Made by a program: the position numbers and the translations under genes. 64,000 nt of DNA. It comes from Salminus brasiliensis. Lineage: Eukaryota; Chordata; Actinopteri; Characiformes; Bryconidae. The stretch is from NCBI RefSeq assembly GCF_030463535.1, contig NC_132878.1:39995554-40059553 (forward strand), read 5' to 3'. Positions within the stretch are counted from its first letter, which is position 1. Each line of letters opens with the position of its first letter. Of this stretch, positions 28,501 to 36,262 are shown piece by piece. Under the pieces are notes generated by a model. That model had not been told where the DNA came from, searched no databases, and saw only the letters and a program-made list of their open reading frames with translations.

Positions 28501-29662
28501 ACCTTACACCAGGTTGACATCCATGTATATACTTATTGCATATAAGCTCATGATACAGGTTGAAACATCAAATGAATTCATTGTGTATGTATTGTGCATC
28601 CCTGGTAGAGTTTGGATTCTCTGCCCGAGCCCAAGCCCGACCCAACGTCCAACCCGAACTCGGGCCGAGATATCCCACTACTTTCCTCTGGTCAGGTTTA
28701 AGAAAATGGTCTGTGGCGTAGGCCTAAGTTTTTTTTTTTTTTTTAATGCCATTTTTAATTTAATATAAAGCTATGCCGTGATAATCCCAATATTAAAGCA
28801 AGAAATCACACTGTGATCGTAAAAAAGCTGCACAAGTTAAAATGTTATAATCACACAGCACTGACCTGCACACCATGCGTTTGTGAGCTCCTCTGCTTGT
28901 CCGCTCGGGCTCATAATGAGAATTTATGGGGTGCGCCGGGTCGGGCTCGGACAGAATGTGCACGTTCAGAATGTGGGCTGGATTTTTTGGGCCCGATCTA
29001 GGCTCTAATGTTCAGATGTTTAGATCGGGGTATAGTGAGAGCCATGGCAAAACCCCCAGCTCTCTTATCAATTTTGATGTGTTCATTGTTTTTAGAGACT
29101 TAGAGACTGCTGGCATTTAATTGAATGCGTTCTTACCTCTATCAGTGTAATGTTCCTTGTGCCATTGGTTGCAACCCAAGCCTCTGCCTCCATGTTTACC
29201 AGTTGGAGAGGTGTTCTTTTTATGAAATTCTGCTCCCTTTTTTCTTTAGACATGCCTTTGTTAATCAAGGCCAAAAAGTTCTATTTTAATTCTCCATCAG
29301 TCCAGAGGATTTGTTTCCAAAAATGCATCAGGCTTGATAATGTTGACCAGAAGTGGCCAAACTTTTGCATTCTGCTGTACATTATTGCTAAAATCACAGT
29401 TTCTGAAATTATTCAAATAGTTAATTAACAATGTATTATTTAGTTTTATTTTTTATTGATTTTTTTTTTTGTTTGGCTTTTCAGAGTTCCAGTGTCATCG
29501 TTTGATGCAGACAGCATTTACGAAGTGTCACCACCCCGGGTTGATGTAGAGAGCCGTGTCATGTTCATGGGACACATCGAGGCAGGGCGAGGCCTGATTG
29601 GACCACTGTGCAAAGAAGATCGGCTCATTTACCGCGAGTACATCAGAAACCGATACATGTGA
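1445..29662 (+). CDS. fig4: FIG4 phosphoinositide 5-phosphatase, last seven coding exons (5' partial)
   Basis: FIG4 is a SAC-domain phosphatase that works with PIKFYVE and VAC14 on endolysosomal membranes to control PI(3,5)P2. Seven exons join with consistent phases: 1445-1503, 4281-4428, 4798-4881, 9091-9286, 17824-17918, 24945-25034 and 29485-29662. Each internal boundary has AG/GT. Together they encode about 282 residues, roughly the C-terminal third of a protein of about 907 residues. Landmarks match vertebrate FIG4 as remembered: [53 protein letters not shown] followed by an acidic serine tract, [17 protein letters not shown], and the C-terminus [10 protein letters not shown]. The SAC catalytic CX5R motif is upstream of the window, so activity cannot be judged. 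No frameshift or stop interrupts the joined frame. The introns are unusually rich in DNA transposon remnants. Confidence 0.95.
1733..2495 (-). mobile_element. Tc1/mariner-derived element, degraded, antisense to FIG4
   Basis: The ends form a near-exact inverted pair: gcatgcaaaggtttgggca at the left and tgcccaaacttttgcatgc at the right. Internal text such as ttgcaacacaagcacaaagcatgat and acctcaacttgac matches the reverse strand of a common fish Tc1-like transposase gene. It is much shorter than a full element and its frame is broken. Related fragments lie at 14.7-15.1 and 29.0-29.4 kb, all in the same orientation. Confidence 0.8.
2581..2800 (+). repeat. Local duplicated segment, also related to 5.10-5.19 kb
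   Basis: The phrase gcctagtagctagcatttga...cccactccaatatataaaa occurs at about 2586-2633 and again, diverged, at about 2732-2788. Between them gaccaagaaaagatctg is directly repeated. A diverged copy of the middle part (gattgtgnatctt...gttgaact...ctagga...atatgaccaagaaaagatc) recurs at about 5112-5186. The function is unknown. Confidence 0.6.
2880..4210 (-). mobile_element. Tc1-like transposon, degraded, with about 170-bp terminal inverted repeats
   Basis: Outer text ttctcaccag...aataatgagaaatgacac...gtattgaacac on the left is matched in reverse at about 4085-4200. The minus-strand frame at 3402-3689 contains [14 protein letters not shown], the first catalytic aspartate block of a Tc1 transposase. 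The rest of the gene is broken by stops and indels. It lies in the FIG4 intron between 1503 and 4281, whose acceptor is about 70 bp beyond it. Confidence 0.8.
3402..3689 (-). pseudogene. Tc1 transposase fragment
   Basis: A 95-residue open stretch including [11 protein letters not shown] and a following block typical of DD34E Tc1 transposases. The HTH N-terminus and the second aspartate/glutamate blocks are not in frame, so this is an inactive remnant. Confidence 0.75.
4281..4428 (+). CDS. fig4: FIG4 coding exon (SFDDTFC exon)
   Basis: The acceptor is tgcatacag and the donor gtaggt. Two incoming bases complete a valine codon with the previous exon. The exon encodes a basic stretch ([16 protein letters not shown]), then [18 protein letters not shown] and IAMTNSA. 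This part is strongly conserved in FIG4. Confidence 0.93.
4798..4881 (+). CDS. fig4: FIG4 coding exon ([10 protein letters not shown] exon)
   Basis: The acceptor is ctgttttag and the donor gtgagc. It encodes [20 protein letters not shown] then EETGKSVLG, with the split arginine and glycine codons shared with its neighbours. It is only 369 bp downstream of the previous exon. Confidence 0.94.
5105..5190 (+). repeat. Diverged copy of the 2.64-2.73 kb repeat segment
   Basis: It shares aagattgtg.atctt.caatt.gtgttgaact and ctaggatatgaccaagaaaagatc with the segment near 2645-2735. An open stretch continues downstream but resembles no family I can name. Confidence 0.5.
5191..6094. other. FIG4 intron, nothing recognised
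   Basis: AT-rich intronic sequence with no recognisable gene or element. Confidence 0.4.
6095..6490 (+). mobile_element. L2-type LINE 3' end
   Basis: The translation at 6136-6345 includes [20 protein letters not shown] then a segment resembling AVFKSRLKTHLF. This is the C-terminus of fish L2/CR1-like reverse transcriptase proteins. The 3' tail reads tctctggataagagcgtctgccataaatgtaa, a typical fish L2 terminus. A related 3' end lies in the opposite orientation at 20,955-21,605. Confidence 0.8.
6491..9090. other. FIG4 intron with homopolymer and CA repeat
   Basis: Contains a T-run at about 7544-7565, a (CA)n microsatellite at about 8172-8192 and an A-run near 8920-8933. Open stretches in this part are short and compositionally biased. 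No gene was recognised. Confidence 0.5.
9091..9286 (+). CDS. fig4: FIG4 coding exon (acidic serine-rich linker)
   Basis: The acceptor is ttctctacag and the donor gtagga, and it ends in phase 0. It encodes [20 protein letters not shown], then a low-complexity stretch with [14 protein letters not shown] and [14 protein letters not shown]. The same order is seen in human FIG4, where this is a probably disordered, charged linker. Confidence 0.95.
9840..10790 (+). mobile_element. Tc1-like transposon, degraded copy
   Basis: Text such as attaaactcagcagttttatttggtcccat, a damaged transposase region (gtaaagtttggcggaggcgggataatgg; ccccttag...ccagtgaaggg) and the terminus ggtgtcccaatacttttgtccatattgtgta matches a widespread fish Tc1-like family. 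Frameshifts and deletions are many. The terminal motif is shared with the short element at 18,481. It lies in the intron after the FIG4 exon ending at 9286. Confidence 0.8.
10791..12493. other. FIG4 intron, nothing recognised
   Basis: Mixed-composition intron containing CT-rich and CA-rich stretches near 11,090-11,150 that create open frames on both strands. A gcatgcatgcatg run lies near 11,950. No conserved protein was seen. Confidence 0.5.
12494..13690 (+). mobile_element. Tc1/mariner-superfamily transposon, DD37E-type, right end not found
   Basis: The left end cactgtgtgcagaattattag resembles the terminus of the fish family whose transposase follows. An almost complete transposase gene lies inside. 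No inverted copy of the left end was found downstream by eye up to about 14,000, so the right terminus is lost or diverged. Confidence 0.8.
12733..13560 (+). pseudogene. DD37E-type Tc1/mariner transposase, C-terminally broken
   Basis: The first ATG is at 12,733 and the frame runs 275 codons to tga at 13,558. An N-terminal helix-turn-helix-like region ([20 protein letters not shown]) is followed by the catalytic blocks [18 protein letters not shown] and [12 protein letters not shown] count 37 residues between the second aspartate and the glutamate, versus 34 in ordinary Tc1. That fits the DD37E (TRT-like) group rather than Tc1 itself. After the stop, a different frame continues with a family-like C-terminus (SLWEAV...IKQLTES), so an indel near 13,555-13,575 has cut off roughly the last 40 residues. 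Probably recently active but now defective. Confidence 0.85.
13691..14740. other. FIG4 intron, nothing recognised
   Basis: No gene or identifiable repeat was seen. Overlapping short open stretches on the minus strand at 14,306-14,571 have no recognisable motif. Confidence 0.4.
14745..15090 (-). mobile_element. Tc1-like transposon fragment, antisense
   Basis: Phrases such as gggctgtcttgaatgaactgctctttt, gcaaaaccttcatcc and ccactggctgcaacacaagctcaaagca read as the reverse strand of the same Tc1-like family found at 1733-2495. Only part of the transposase region is left and it has no termini. Confidence 0.75.
15091..17823. other. FIG4 intron, nothing recognised
   Basis: AT-rich intron. Open stretches at 17,006-17,455 on both strands run through T-rich tracts and have no family resemblance. 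The next FIG4 acceptor is at 17,822-17,823. Confidence 0.5.
17824..17918 (+). CDS. fig4: FIG4 coding exon (YGLNLS exon)
   Basis: A 95-bp exon after a cctcag acceptor and before gtcagc. Read in phase 0 it gives [20 protein letters not shown] then [11 protein letters not shown], leaving two bases. It aligns with the human segment around [20 protein letters not shown]. The glutamine-rich start differs from human. Confidence 0.88.
18481..18790 (+). mobile_element. Non-autonomous Tc1-related element fragment
   Basis: It begins cttacactatggacaaatgttttgggacac, a diverged form of the terminus seen at the right end of the 9.84-10.79 kb element. It continues with gagtttatcctgcttttgttggagtgactgtctct...ccagagaacacagttccacc, a repeat common in fish genomes. 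No coding content. Confidence 0.65.
18791..19700. other. FIG4 intron of somewhat higher GC, unidentified
   Basis: A minus-strand open stretch of 111 residues (18,899-19,234) and a plus-strand one of 71 (19,320-19,535) are present but show no domain I recognise. The composition differs from the flanking intron, so an unidentified repeat is likely. Confidence 0.35.
19715..20790 (+). mobile_element. Tc1-like transposon, degraded
   Basis: The left end text (gattttgcccccttatctta...tttgcatgtttgtcacatttaaatgttt) is a known type of fish Tc1 terminus. Coding remnants follow: [20 protein letters not shown] at about 20,100 and [20 protein letters not shown] at about 20,251 on either side of a stop, then a [17 protein letters not shown] block near 20,625 and a damaged QQDNDP block near 20,750. 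Multiple frameshifts make it inactive. A short derivative of the same family lies at 50.5-51.1 kb. Confidence 0.8.
20955..21605 (-). mobile_element. L2-type LINE 3' end, minus strand
   Basis: On the minus strand, 21,339-21,599 encodes a segment with [20 protein letters not shown] and [12 protein letters not shown], typical of the C-terminal part of L2-like reverse transcriptases. The 3' terminal tail, seen reversed, is acatttagcagacgctcttatc...atccaag at about 20,965-20,995. The element is truncated at its 5' side. Confidence 0.85.
21606..22640. other. FIG4 intron, nothing recognised
   Basis: AT-rich sequence with T-runs. No gene and no clear repeat was seen. Confidence 0.45.
22655..22982 (+). 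mobile_element. Tc1-like transposon 3' end
   Basis: It carries the end of a transposase gene (aaggtccataaagacatggatgaatgagtttgg; cctgaccttgacccgactgaaaacctttggg; the terminal segment around gaagctgttatagatgca), then the terminus ggcgaccaaatacttttggcaatatagt. This is the C-terminus and 3' inverted repeat of a common fish Tc1 element. The 5' part is missing. Confidence 0.8.
23095..23500 (+). mobile_element. Short Tc1/mariner-derived element with inverted ends
   Basis: The left end ctctggggaaaatgaagagaccact pairs imperfectly with the right end gggtgatctcttttttggag in reverse. The inner text (tggcataaagtcacccagcagcaatgtgaaagactagtggag) derives from the 3' part of a transposase gene. It has no usable frame. 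Confidence 0.75.
23501..24944. other. FIG4 intron, nothing recognised
   Basis: No gene or clear element was seen between the Tc1 derivative and the acceptor at 24,943-24,944. Confidence 0.45.
24945..25034 (+). CDS. fig4: FIG4 coding exon ([10 protein letters not shown] exon)
   Basis: A 90-bp exon after ctgcacag and before gtgagt. One incoming base completes arginine, then [20 protein letters not shown] and QKILENTIN follow. It aligns with the human FVQLGQSQHKQDKNS segment and is the least conserved of the exons seen here. Confidence 0.88.
25950..26220 (+). repeat. Possible SINE-like repeat
   Basis: Part of the body (ccctcccccgatcactct...cagctagcgttcccctc) loosely resembles the element at 421-790, and a triplicated cagtt phrase lies near 26,126-26,146. 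The evidence is weak. Confidence 0.25.
26221..28599. other. FIG4 last-intron sequence with microsatellites
   Basis: Contains a (CA)n tract at about 26,939-26,965 and (GA)n near 27,110-27,121. A 204-codon minus-strand open stretch (26,590-27,204) runs through the CA tract and shows no domain. It is not called as a gene. Confidence 0.45.
28606..29010. mobile_element. Possible non-autonomous DNA element with GC-rich inverted ends
   Basis: Left-end text ctgcccgagcccaagcccgaccc is matched in reverse by cgccgggtcgggctcggacag near 28,936. The outer agagtttggattctctg / ggattttttgggcccg...ggctct pair is also roughly inverted. A T-run and AT-rich core lie between. The family is not identified. Confidence 0.4.
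29011..29395 (-). mobile_element. Tc1-like transposon fragment next to the last FIG4 exon
   Basis: It shares phrases with the 1733-2495 family (cctctatcagtgtaatgttccttgtgccattggttgcaaccc; ggccaaacttttgcattctgctgta) in the same antisense orientation. It ends about 90 bp before the terminal FIG4 exon, close to its branch-point region. Confidence 0.75.
29485..29662 (+). CDS. fig4: FIG4 terminal coding exon with stop
   Basis: It follows a pyrimidine-rich cttttcag acceptor. It encodes [20 protein letters not shown] and continues to [20 protein letters not shown] before tga. The C-terminal signature YREYIRNRY is characteristic of FIG4. An attaaa at about 30,032 is one possible polyadenylation signal; the true 3' end is not evident. 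Confidence 0.95.
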
Positions 29663-31754
29663 TACTATTAGTCACATGCTCTGTCATTGTAACGTTGACG
29701 GGCAGTGGGTGGATTACTTAGTATAGTCAGCACTATTAATGTCTGCACATCGTATAACAGAAAGTTTCAAAATACCATCATTTCTAAGTGAGCTGGGATC
29801 AGTCTGAATGATCTTTCTCGCTGCTGTTTTAGTGCTTCACAAAAGGAAAGATGCTCTGGAGTTTTGCTCTAGGATTAACTGTGTTTTAATCAGCTTCCTC
29901 ACAAACAAACTGTTTTATACTCCTCTTGATTGGTGACAAACAAATGGTTATTGCATTTAAATATTACATTAGTGTATTTATATCAGATATGTCTGGATAG
30001 CACCTGTTTATTCAAATCATGCTGTTTGTTTATTAAATGTGTCAACTAGATTGGAATCATTAGCATGTTTACTATTATACATAGTTATACAGGTGAACTC
30101 TTAAAAGTATTGCACTTCTTAACTGGTGTCCTTTTAAATTGGCCTTTGTGTACATTGTGTTGGCTGCCTAAGCTCCTGTATGTTATGTTCAAGCATTCCA
30201 TATATGTATTTATTAAACATGTATCTGACAGACCTGGATTTTGTGTTCGGTTTGTAACAGTGACGACCTTTTGGCTTGCGAACAACATTCTCTATTTTGC
30301 TGTTTGGCCTTTTTCTCTCGCACACTTTCATTATCCATCTATTGATCTTTTTGTTTGTCCCTCTTTTCTTATTATCATCTGTGCTCTGTTTTTCTTCCTT
30401 CACAGTCCCAGCAGTCCCTTTTTGTCTGCTCCATTTCTCTCGTTCCCTCCCTCTTCTTTTCAGTCTCTTTCTTTCTCTCTCTGCATCTCTCCTCTGTGTT
30501 AACAGGTGTTGATAAATGTGAGGGTGGTGTAGCCGGCCTTATCTCCCCATCCGTCCGCTCCCTCGTTTCTTTGCCCATGTGCCTCGTGAGTGCAGACGCA
30601 CAAGCCTTAGCACACCACGGAAACGAGACCAAGGGAAGGTCACATGGCTCATCATAGCAGCGCAACGCTTTCTCGCTAAAGTGAGCAGGTGAACACATGC
30701 ACATTCACCTTTAGTCGAACTGAGACATATACACACACACACACACACACACTATTGAAATGGTACACAGAAGTCTTGACACATCCATGTCTCAACACTT
30801 ACACACTCTCACACCCCCACACTCAGCTGCTTTTTCCTACTTGGTGGTCATCACACATGAAAGAGGTGCCGCTATTAGCTGTTATTAAGCATGTATTAAA
30901 CCCTGAGAAATAATGAGCCAGAGTGGAGGGGGAAAAAAAACAACAGAAAAAAGAACAAAACCTTTTTTTCAGCCTTGCACATTTTCTGAGAGATGAAAAA
31001 ACGTGCCCATCCAATTTGTGTGCCCATTTGTGTGCGTGTGCACATGTTGGTCTTGAACATTGTCTAAATGATTCACTGACTCAGGCCAGAATGGCAAGTC
31101 TTGAAACAGCAAAATGGTCCTTTGAGCTGCACTAGGCCTGAATCTTTAGTGCTTTTTGCTGCAGTGTACAGTGCGAAAGAAAGCGCTTTTCTCTGATAGC
31201 TTAACTTTGACTTTGCTCATGAGTGACTGTGACCATGACAATGGCTCAGTTTCAGTTTTAGCTTCACAATCGGGGAGTTCAGTTTGGGGGTTTTCTGTTG
31301 CAGCCTTGATTAAACAAGTCTCAGTTTCTCTTTATGTACCCTCTTTGCATTAGCTAATCTGTCAATTGGGTCTTTTAAAGTCTATACACTGATAAATAGT
31401 AATTAGTTCAAAATAAACCATTTATGGGGGACCACGTTTGGACTTGGCCAGTACTGCGATGAGAGAGCAGTCTGTACTGTGCTGTGGATGCAGTCTTTAG
31501 TCTGAGCTTACATCCTTAGCAAATATAAGCTTCTTGACCTTTCTCAAAAAAGAAGACAATTATCCTTTAGACTAGGTGTTCCAAAAAGAGTTTAAGCAAA
31601 GCTTTTTTTTTTTAAACAGCATATATATTTACAAGTGTGAGACACGGTTTGAGAACTGAATTTCTCTGAGATCCACAAATATGTATTTATTTGTTTATTC
31701 ATTCATTTATTTATTTATTTATAAAAAAAATCTGTTATGTATATTATGTTAGTA
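29663..31754. other. FIG4 3' UTR and downstream intergenic sequence
   Basis: The 3' UTR begins here; attaaa at about 30,032 is a candidate signal. A CT-rich tract (about 30,360-30,500) and a (CA)n run (about 30,730-30,753) generate spurious open frames. No second gene was recognised. Confidence 0.5.
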
Positions 31755-33346
31755 CAAACTGGATTCCAAAAAAGTTGGGACACTAAACAAATTGTGAATA
31801 AAAACTGAATGCAATGATGTGGAGATGGCAAATGTCAATATTTTATTCGTAATAGAACATAGATGACAGATCAAAAGTTTAATCTGAGTAAATGTAACAT
31901 TTTAAAGGACAAATATGTTGATTCAAAATTTCATGGCGTCAACAAATCCCAAAAAAAATAGGGACAAGTAGCTATAAGTGGCTGGAAAAAGGAAATTGAG
32001 CATATAACGAACAGCCAACGAAGACCAATTAACACTAATTAGGTCAATTGACAACATGATTGGGTATAAAAAGAGCTTCGCAGAGTGTCAGTGTCTCTCT
32101 GAAGCCAAGATGGTAAGAGGATCACCAATTCCACCATTGTTGCGCAGAAAGATGCAGTAATACCAGAATGGTGCTACCCAATGTAAAATAGCAAAGACTT
32201 TTAAGTTATCATCATCAACCATGCTTAACATCATCAAAAGATTCAGAGAATCTGGAACAATCGCTGTGCGTAAGGGTCAAGGCCGTAAAACTCTACTGGA
32301 TGCTCGTGATCTCCAGGCCCTTAAACGTCACTGCACCTCAAACAGGAATGCCACTGTCAAGGAAATAACAGAATGGGCTCAGGAATACTTGCAGAAATTA
32401 TTGTCAGTGAACACAATCCACCATGCCATCCGCCGTTGCCAGCTGAAACTCTACAGTGCAAAGAGGAAGCCATTTCTAAGCAAGCTCCACAAGCTCAGAC
32501 GTTTGCACTGGGCCAGGGGTCTTTTAAAATGGAGTGTGGCAAAATGGAAGACTGTTCTGAGGTCAGATGAGTCACGATTTGAAGTTCTTTATGGAACACT
32601 GGGACGCCATGTCATCCGGACCAGAGAGGACAAGGATAACCCAAGTTGTTATCAACGCTCCGTTCAGAAGCCTGCATCGCTGATGGTATGGGGTTTCATG
32701 AGTGCTTGTGGCATGGGCAGCTTGCATGTCTGGAAAGGCACCATTAATGCAGAGAACTATGTTCAGGTTCTAGAACAACATATGCTCCCATCTACACGTC
32801 ATCTCTTTCAGGGAAGACCCTGCATTTTTCAACAAGATAATGCCAGACCACATTCTGCAGCAATCACAACATCATGGCTACATAGGAGAAGGATCCGGGT
32901 ACTGAAATGGCCAGCCTGCAGTCCAGATCTTTCACCTATAGAGAACATTTGGCGCATCATAAAGAGGAAGGTGCGACAAAGAAGGCCCAACACGATTGAA
33001 CAGTTAGAGGCCTGTATTAGACATGAATGGGAGAGCATTCCTATTTCTAAACTTGAGAAACTGGTCTCCTCTGTCCCCAGACGTCTGTTGAGTGTTGTAA
33101 GAAGAAGGGGGGATGCCACACAGTGGTAAAATGGCCTTGTCCCAACTTTTTTGGGAATTGTTGACGCCATGAAATTTTGAATCAATATTTCTCCTTTAAA
33201 ATGTTACATTTACTCAGATTAAACTTTTGATCTGTCATCTGTGTTCTATTACGAATAAAATATTGACATTTGCCATCTCCACATCATTGCATTTAGTTTT
33301 TATTCACAATTTGTTTAGTGTCCCAACTTTTTTGGAATCCGGTTTG
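31755..33346 (+). mobile_element. Full-length Tc1 transposon with long inverted repeats and TA duplication
   Basis: The element is 1592 bp, flanked by TA at 31,753-31,754 and 33,347-33,348. Its ends are about 210-bp inverted repeats, nearly identical over their whole length with only a handful of differences seen. The tip motif ccaaaaaagttgggaca recurs at the inner end of each arm, giving an IR/DR layout. One near-complete transposase gene lies inside. High arm identity suggests a young insertion. Confidence 0.92.
32110..33129 (+). pseudogene. Tc1 (DD34E) transposase with premature stop at codon 17
   Basis: The natural start ATG at 32,110 opens a 340-codon frame (339 sense positions plus stop) of normal Tc1 length, but taa at 32,158-32,160 stops it after 16 residues. 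From ATG 32,221 the same frame is open for 302 residues to taa at 33,127. That part retains the rest of the DNA-binding domain and all catalytic blocks: LRSDESRFE (D116 of the 302), FQQDNARPH (D206) and SPDLSPIENIW (E241), with 34 residues between the last two. The nonsense codon removes the first HTH residues unless translation starts downstream. A single change separates this copy from an intact frame, consistent with youth. Confidence 0.9.
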
Positions 33347-33348
33347 TA

Positions 33349-33814
33349 GATACCTTTCTCACCACACCACTGATGACGCTTTTTGGACCTGTATGTGTAG
33401 GCTGTGTACACTTAACCTTCCTTCCAAAGCAATAAGGGGCACTGTTGTGTTTGTCCTCCTTAAGAAGCCTGCAGGATCTACGGCTAACAATTGGTTAAAG
33501 AATGGGATACTGAATGTGTGAGCATACATTTTTTTCATGTGGTCACATGTTTCACGTTAACCTGTTTAGTCCTGAACTAGCAGATATTGTCTTGCGACCA
33601 AGCCACATGTTTGTTACAGCCGCTCAGAGGAAAGAAAAATCATAATGTCGATCTCCTTAAGATCTCTGTTTTTACCTAGAGGACCATGAGATCAGATGGA
33701 AAGACAAAAGAGACTTTAGCATTTAGCATCAGCTGCTCAAATCTGTCTCCTAAAGACTCCTTATGTACTATACTATACTGTTACTGTATATACTTCCAGT
33801 GGGTAAAATAATTC
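33349..33814. other. Intergenic, nothing recognised
   Basis: No gene or clear element was seen. Confidence 0.4.
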
Positions 33815-33965
33815 ATAAGCATGGTTATCAACTTTCATTGCTATGCTGATGACCAGGACCTTTGTCTCAGCAAAATAACAAACTGTCTTAAAGAAATAAA
33901 AACAGGATCACTCACAACTGTCTGTCTTTCCTTAATTTTGATAAAAAAAAAAGAGGAGTTGGAAT
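33815..33965 (+). mobile_element. LINE reverse-transcriptase fragment
   Basis: The short frame from 33,821 reads VINFHCYADDQDLCLSK, then CLKEIKT. This matches the catalytic YADD region of an L2-like non-LTR reverse transcriptase. It decays into frameshifts within about 150 bp. Confidence 0.65.
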
Positions 33966-35863
33966 ACAGGGGTTTTCAGTGGTCTAAGAAACAGGTTTTC
34001 AAATCTGAATGGACAACACTGACCGAGGTTAACATTATACCAGTTTTCTGGATAAACCCAGTCTCTTAAAACCACTAGGTAACTGGAAACCAACACAGTT
34101 AAACAGGAGTGGAAAGGTTGTTGATTTCAGATGGGGGGGGGGGTTGCTTGTTTAATAAGAACTTTGATTTGATCAGTAAATGTGTTAAAATTAAGGTCTA
34201 AGTAAAAAGACAGAAACATACTACTAGTGTTAATCAAATGTTTATGATATCAGAGCTGAAGACCATGTATTACCACATTTATCATCATGTGACCTGAAAA
34301 TTAAAGTGGTAAACTTTTGTGTGTAAAGAGAATCCCTTTTACAGAAAACCTTTTAGTACTTTTCTTGAGTAAAAATTATCATACTAAAAATCATACTTCA
34401 ACTTTTGCATTTTCTGACTGGAATAACTGTACTTTTACTTAGTATGGGATTTGTGTACTTCTGCCACCTCTACTTGTTATAAAAATTGTTGAAACAGTGG
34501 GCAAGCAACGGGTTATGATTTGTATCTGAGCAGTTGTATAATTTGGCAAGTCTGGCTTGGACAACTTGCTTCACATAATGTCAAGGTATTTCAATAACAT
34601 TGAGATCACTCTCAATGTTATCGAGAACTCAGACTCTAACTTGGCTATTCTAAAATATACAGTTTATACAGTTTATTGATCTATGCCTGTTTTGGATGAC
34701 TTTTATGACCTTTTTTATGTTTTGTAAGTTTATTCAAACTGAACTTACAGTGACCTCCAGATCTACTGAACTTACTGACCAGATCTACATTTGCTATCAT
34801 TCCTCAGTCATTATAAAATTGTAACATTGTGAATTTACTGACTTTCTGAAATAATGTATAAAATAAAGTAAGCAAAAATGTTTAGAAAGCACTGACACTG
34901 GATGAAATGCATATAAAAAGTACATAGTGAATTTATGTGTGTTGATGTGCCAGCTTAATCCTGTTATTAAGGAAGCCTAGTGTTTACAGGTATCCTTCAA
35001 TACCTAGTTTATCTAATTTTTATCAGTTTTTCATTACAGTAAATTGGTGAGCTGCTGATGGAACTGAACAAATCTGTGAGTATACGGAGTCAACAACCAA
35101 TCTAACTCTATGCATTTGCTTTTATTGTAATGCTATGTGTTTTTTTTTACAGTGTTTGTATACACACTCTCACTGCTGAGATACTAAGACAGTTTGAAAG
35201 TTTTAAACAGTTGTTAAGACTGCATAACTAAATTACCAAAAGATAAATTACTGGCACTGCTAACCTCTCCTTGACAAAATAACATGCTCCAGGATGGAAG
35301 ATACGGTCACATTCACTTTAATTAAGAAAACAAAAGATTTCCTCTAATCTGAGATTTGTCTTGCATTCGTAGTTGTATGCATGAGCAAAGCCTTGCCTTG
35401 TTTTATTATCTTATGCTCATTTCGGCTAATGAAGTGTCCAATGGAGTCCATATTGCTTTCCAGTCATACGTGTGGGTGTTCTGACCCTGATTGGAGGCCA
35501 TTTGATGGGACTGCCCTGTAAACAAGACAATGGCTTGCACATTATTCCCTGGAGAAAGAGAAAAAGGGAGAGAGAAAGCATTAGACACATGAGGAAATGG
35601 AAAAAGAGGAACAGCCAGATGAAGAAATTATCTTTACCACCAGTCTCTGCTTCAGAAGATATGATATGTGATATCTGCTACCCTACTAACAGTAACGTCT
35701 TTTTTTGAAATATCTGAGTTAAGATTTCTCACTTCTGTATGCCAATCTTGTCAACAACACAGTTTTGAAGCTTTAAAAAGTTCATATAACTGCCTCCTTA
35801 AAGCTGATATTACTTGATGTTTTGTGTAATGTCTTGGGATGGTTCCCCCCTCCTCCCAATGTA
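33966..35863. other. Intergenic, nothing recognised
   Basis: AT-rich, with a G-run at about 34,133-34,143. A cattacag acceptor-like site near 35,039 is followed by no convincing exon. Confidence 0.45.
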
Positions 35864-36076
35864 CAGTGCATCCGGAAAGTATTCACAGCGCTTCACTTTT
35901 TCCACATTTTGTTAGGTTACAGCCTTATTCCAAATTGTATTAAATTAATCTCTTTCCTCAAAATTCTACACAAAATACCCCATTATGACCATGTGAAAAA
36001 AGTTTTCTTGAGAGTTCTGAAAATTTATTAAAAATAAAAAACTAAGAAATCACATTTACGTAAGTATTCACAGCCT
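35864..36076 (+). repeat. Left terminal inverted repeat with IR/DR motifs
   Basis: About 213 bp, repeated in reverse at 37,287-37,499. It holds two copies of the putative transposase-binding motif (aagtattcacagc), one near each end. Confidence 0.92.
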
Positions 36077-36262
36077 TCGCCATGAAGCTCAAAATTGAGC
36101 TCAGGTGCATCCTGTTTCCACTGATCATCCTTGAGATGTTTCTACAGCTTAAATGGAGTCCCCCTGTGGTAAATCCAGTTGATTGGACATGATTTGGAAA
36201 GGCACACACCTGTCTATATAAGGTCCCACAGTTGACTGCATGTCAGAGCGCAAACACCAAGC

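Noticed and set aside
30065..30704. Cluster of overlapping frames on both strands
   Set aside because: They cross a CT-rich tract just downstream of FIG4; no domain.
35040..35080. Exon-like stretch between cattacag and gtgagtat
   Set aside because: It starts with taa in one frame and gives only about ten residues in another; no gene partner.
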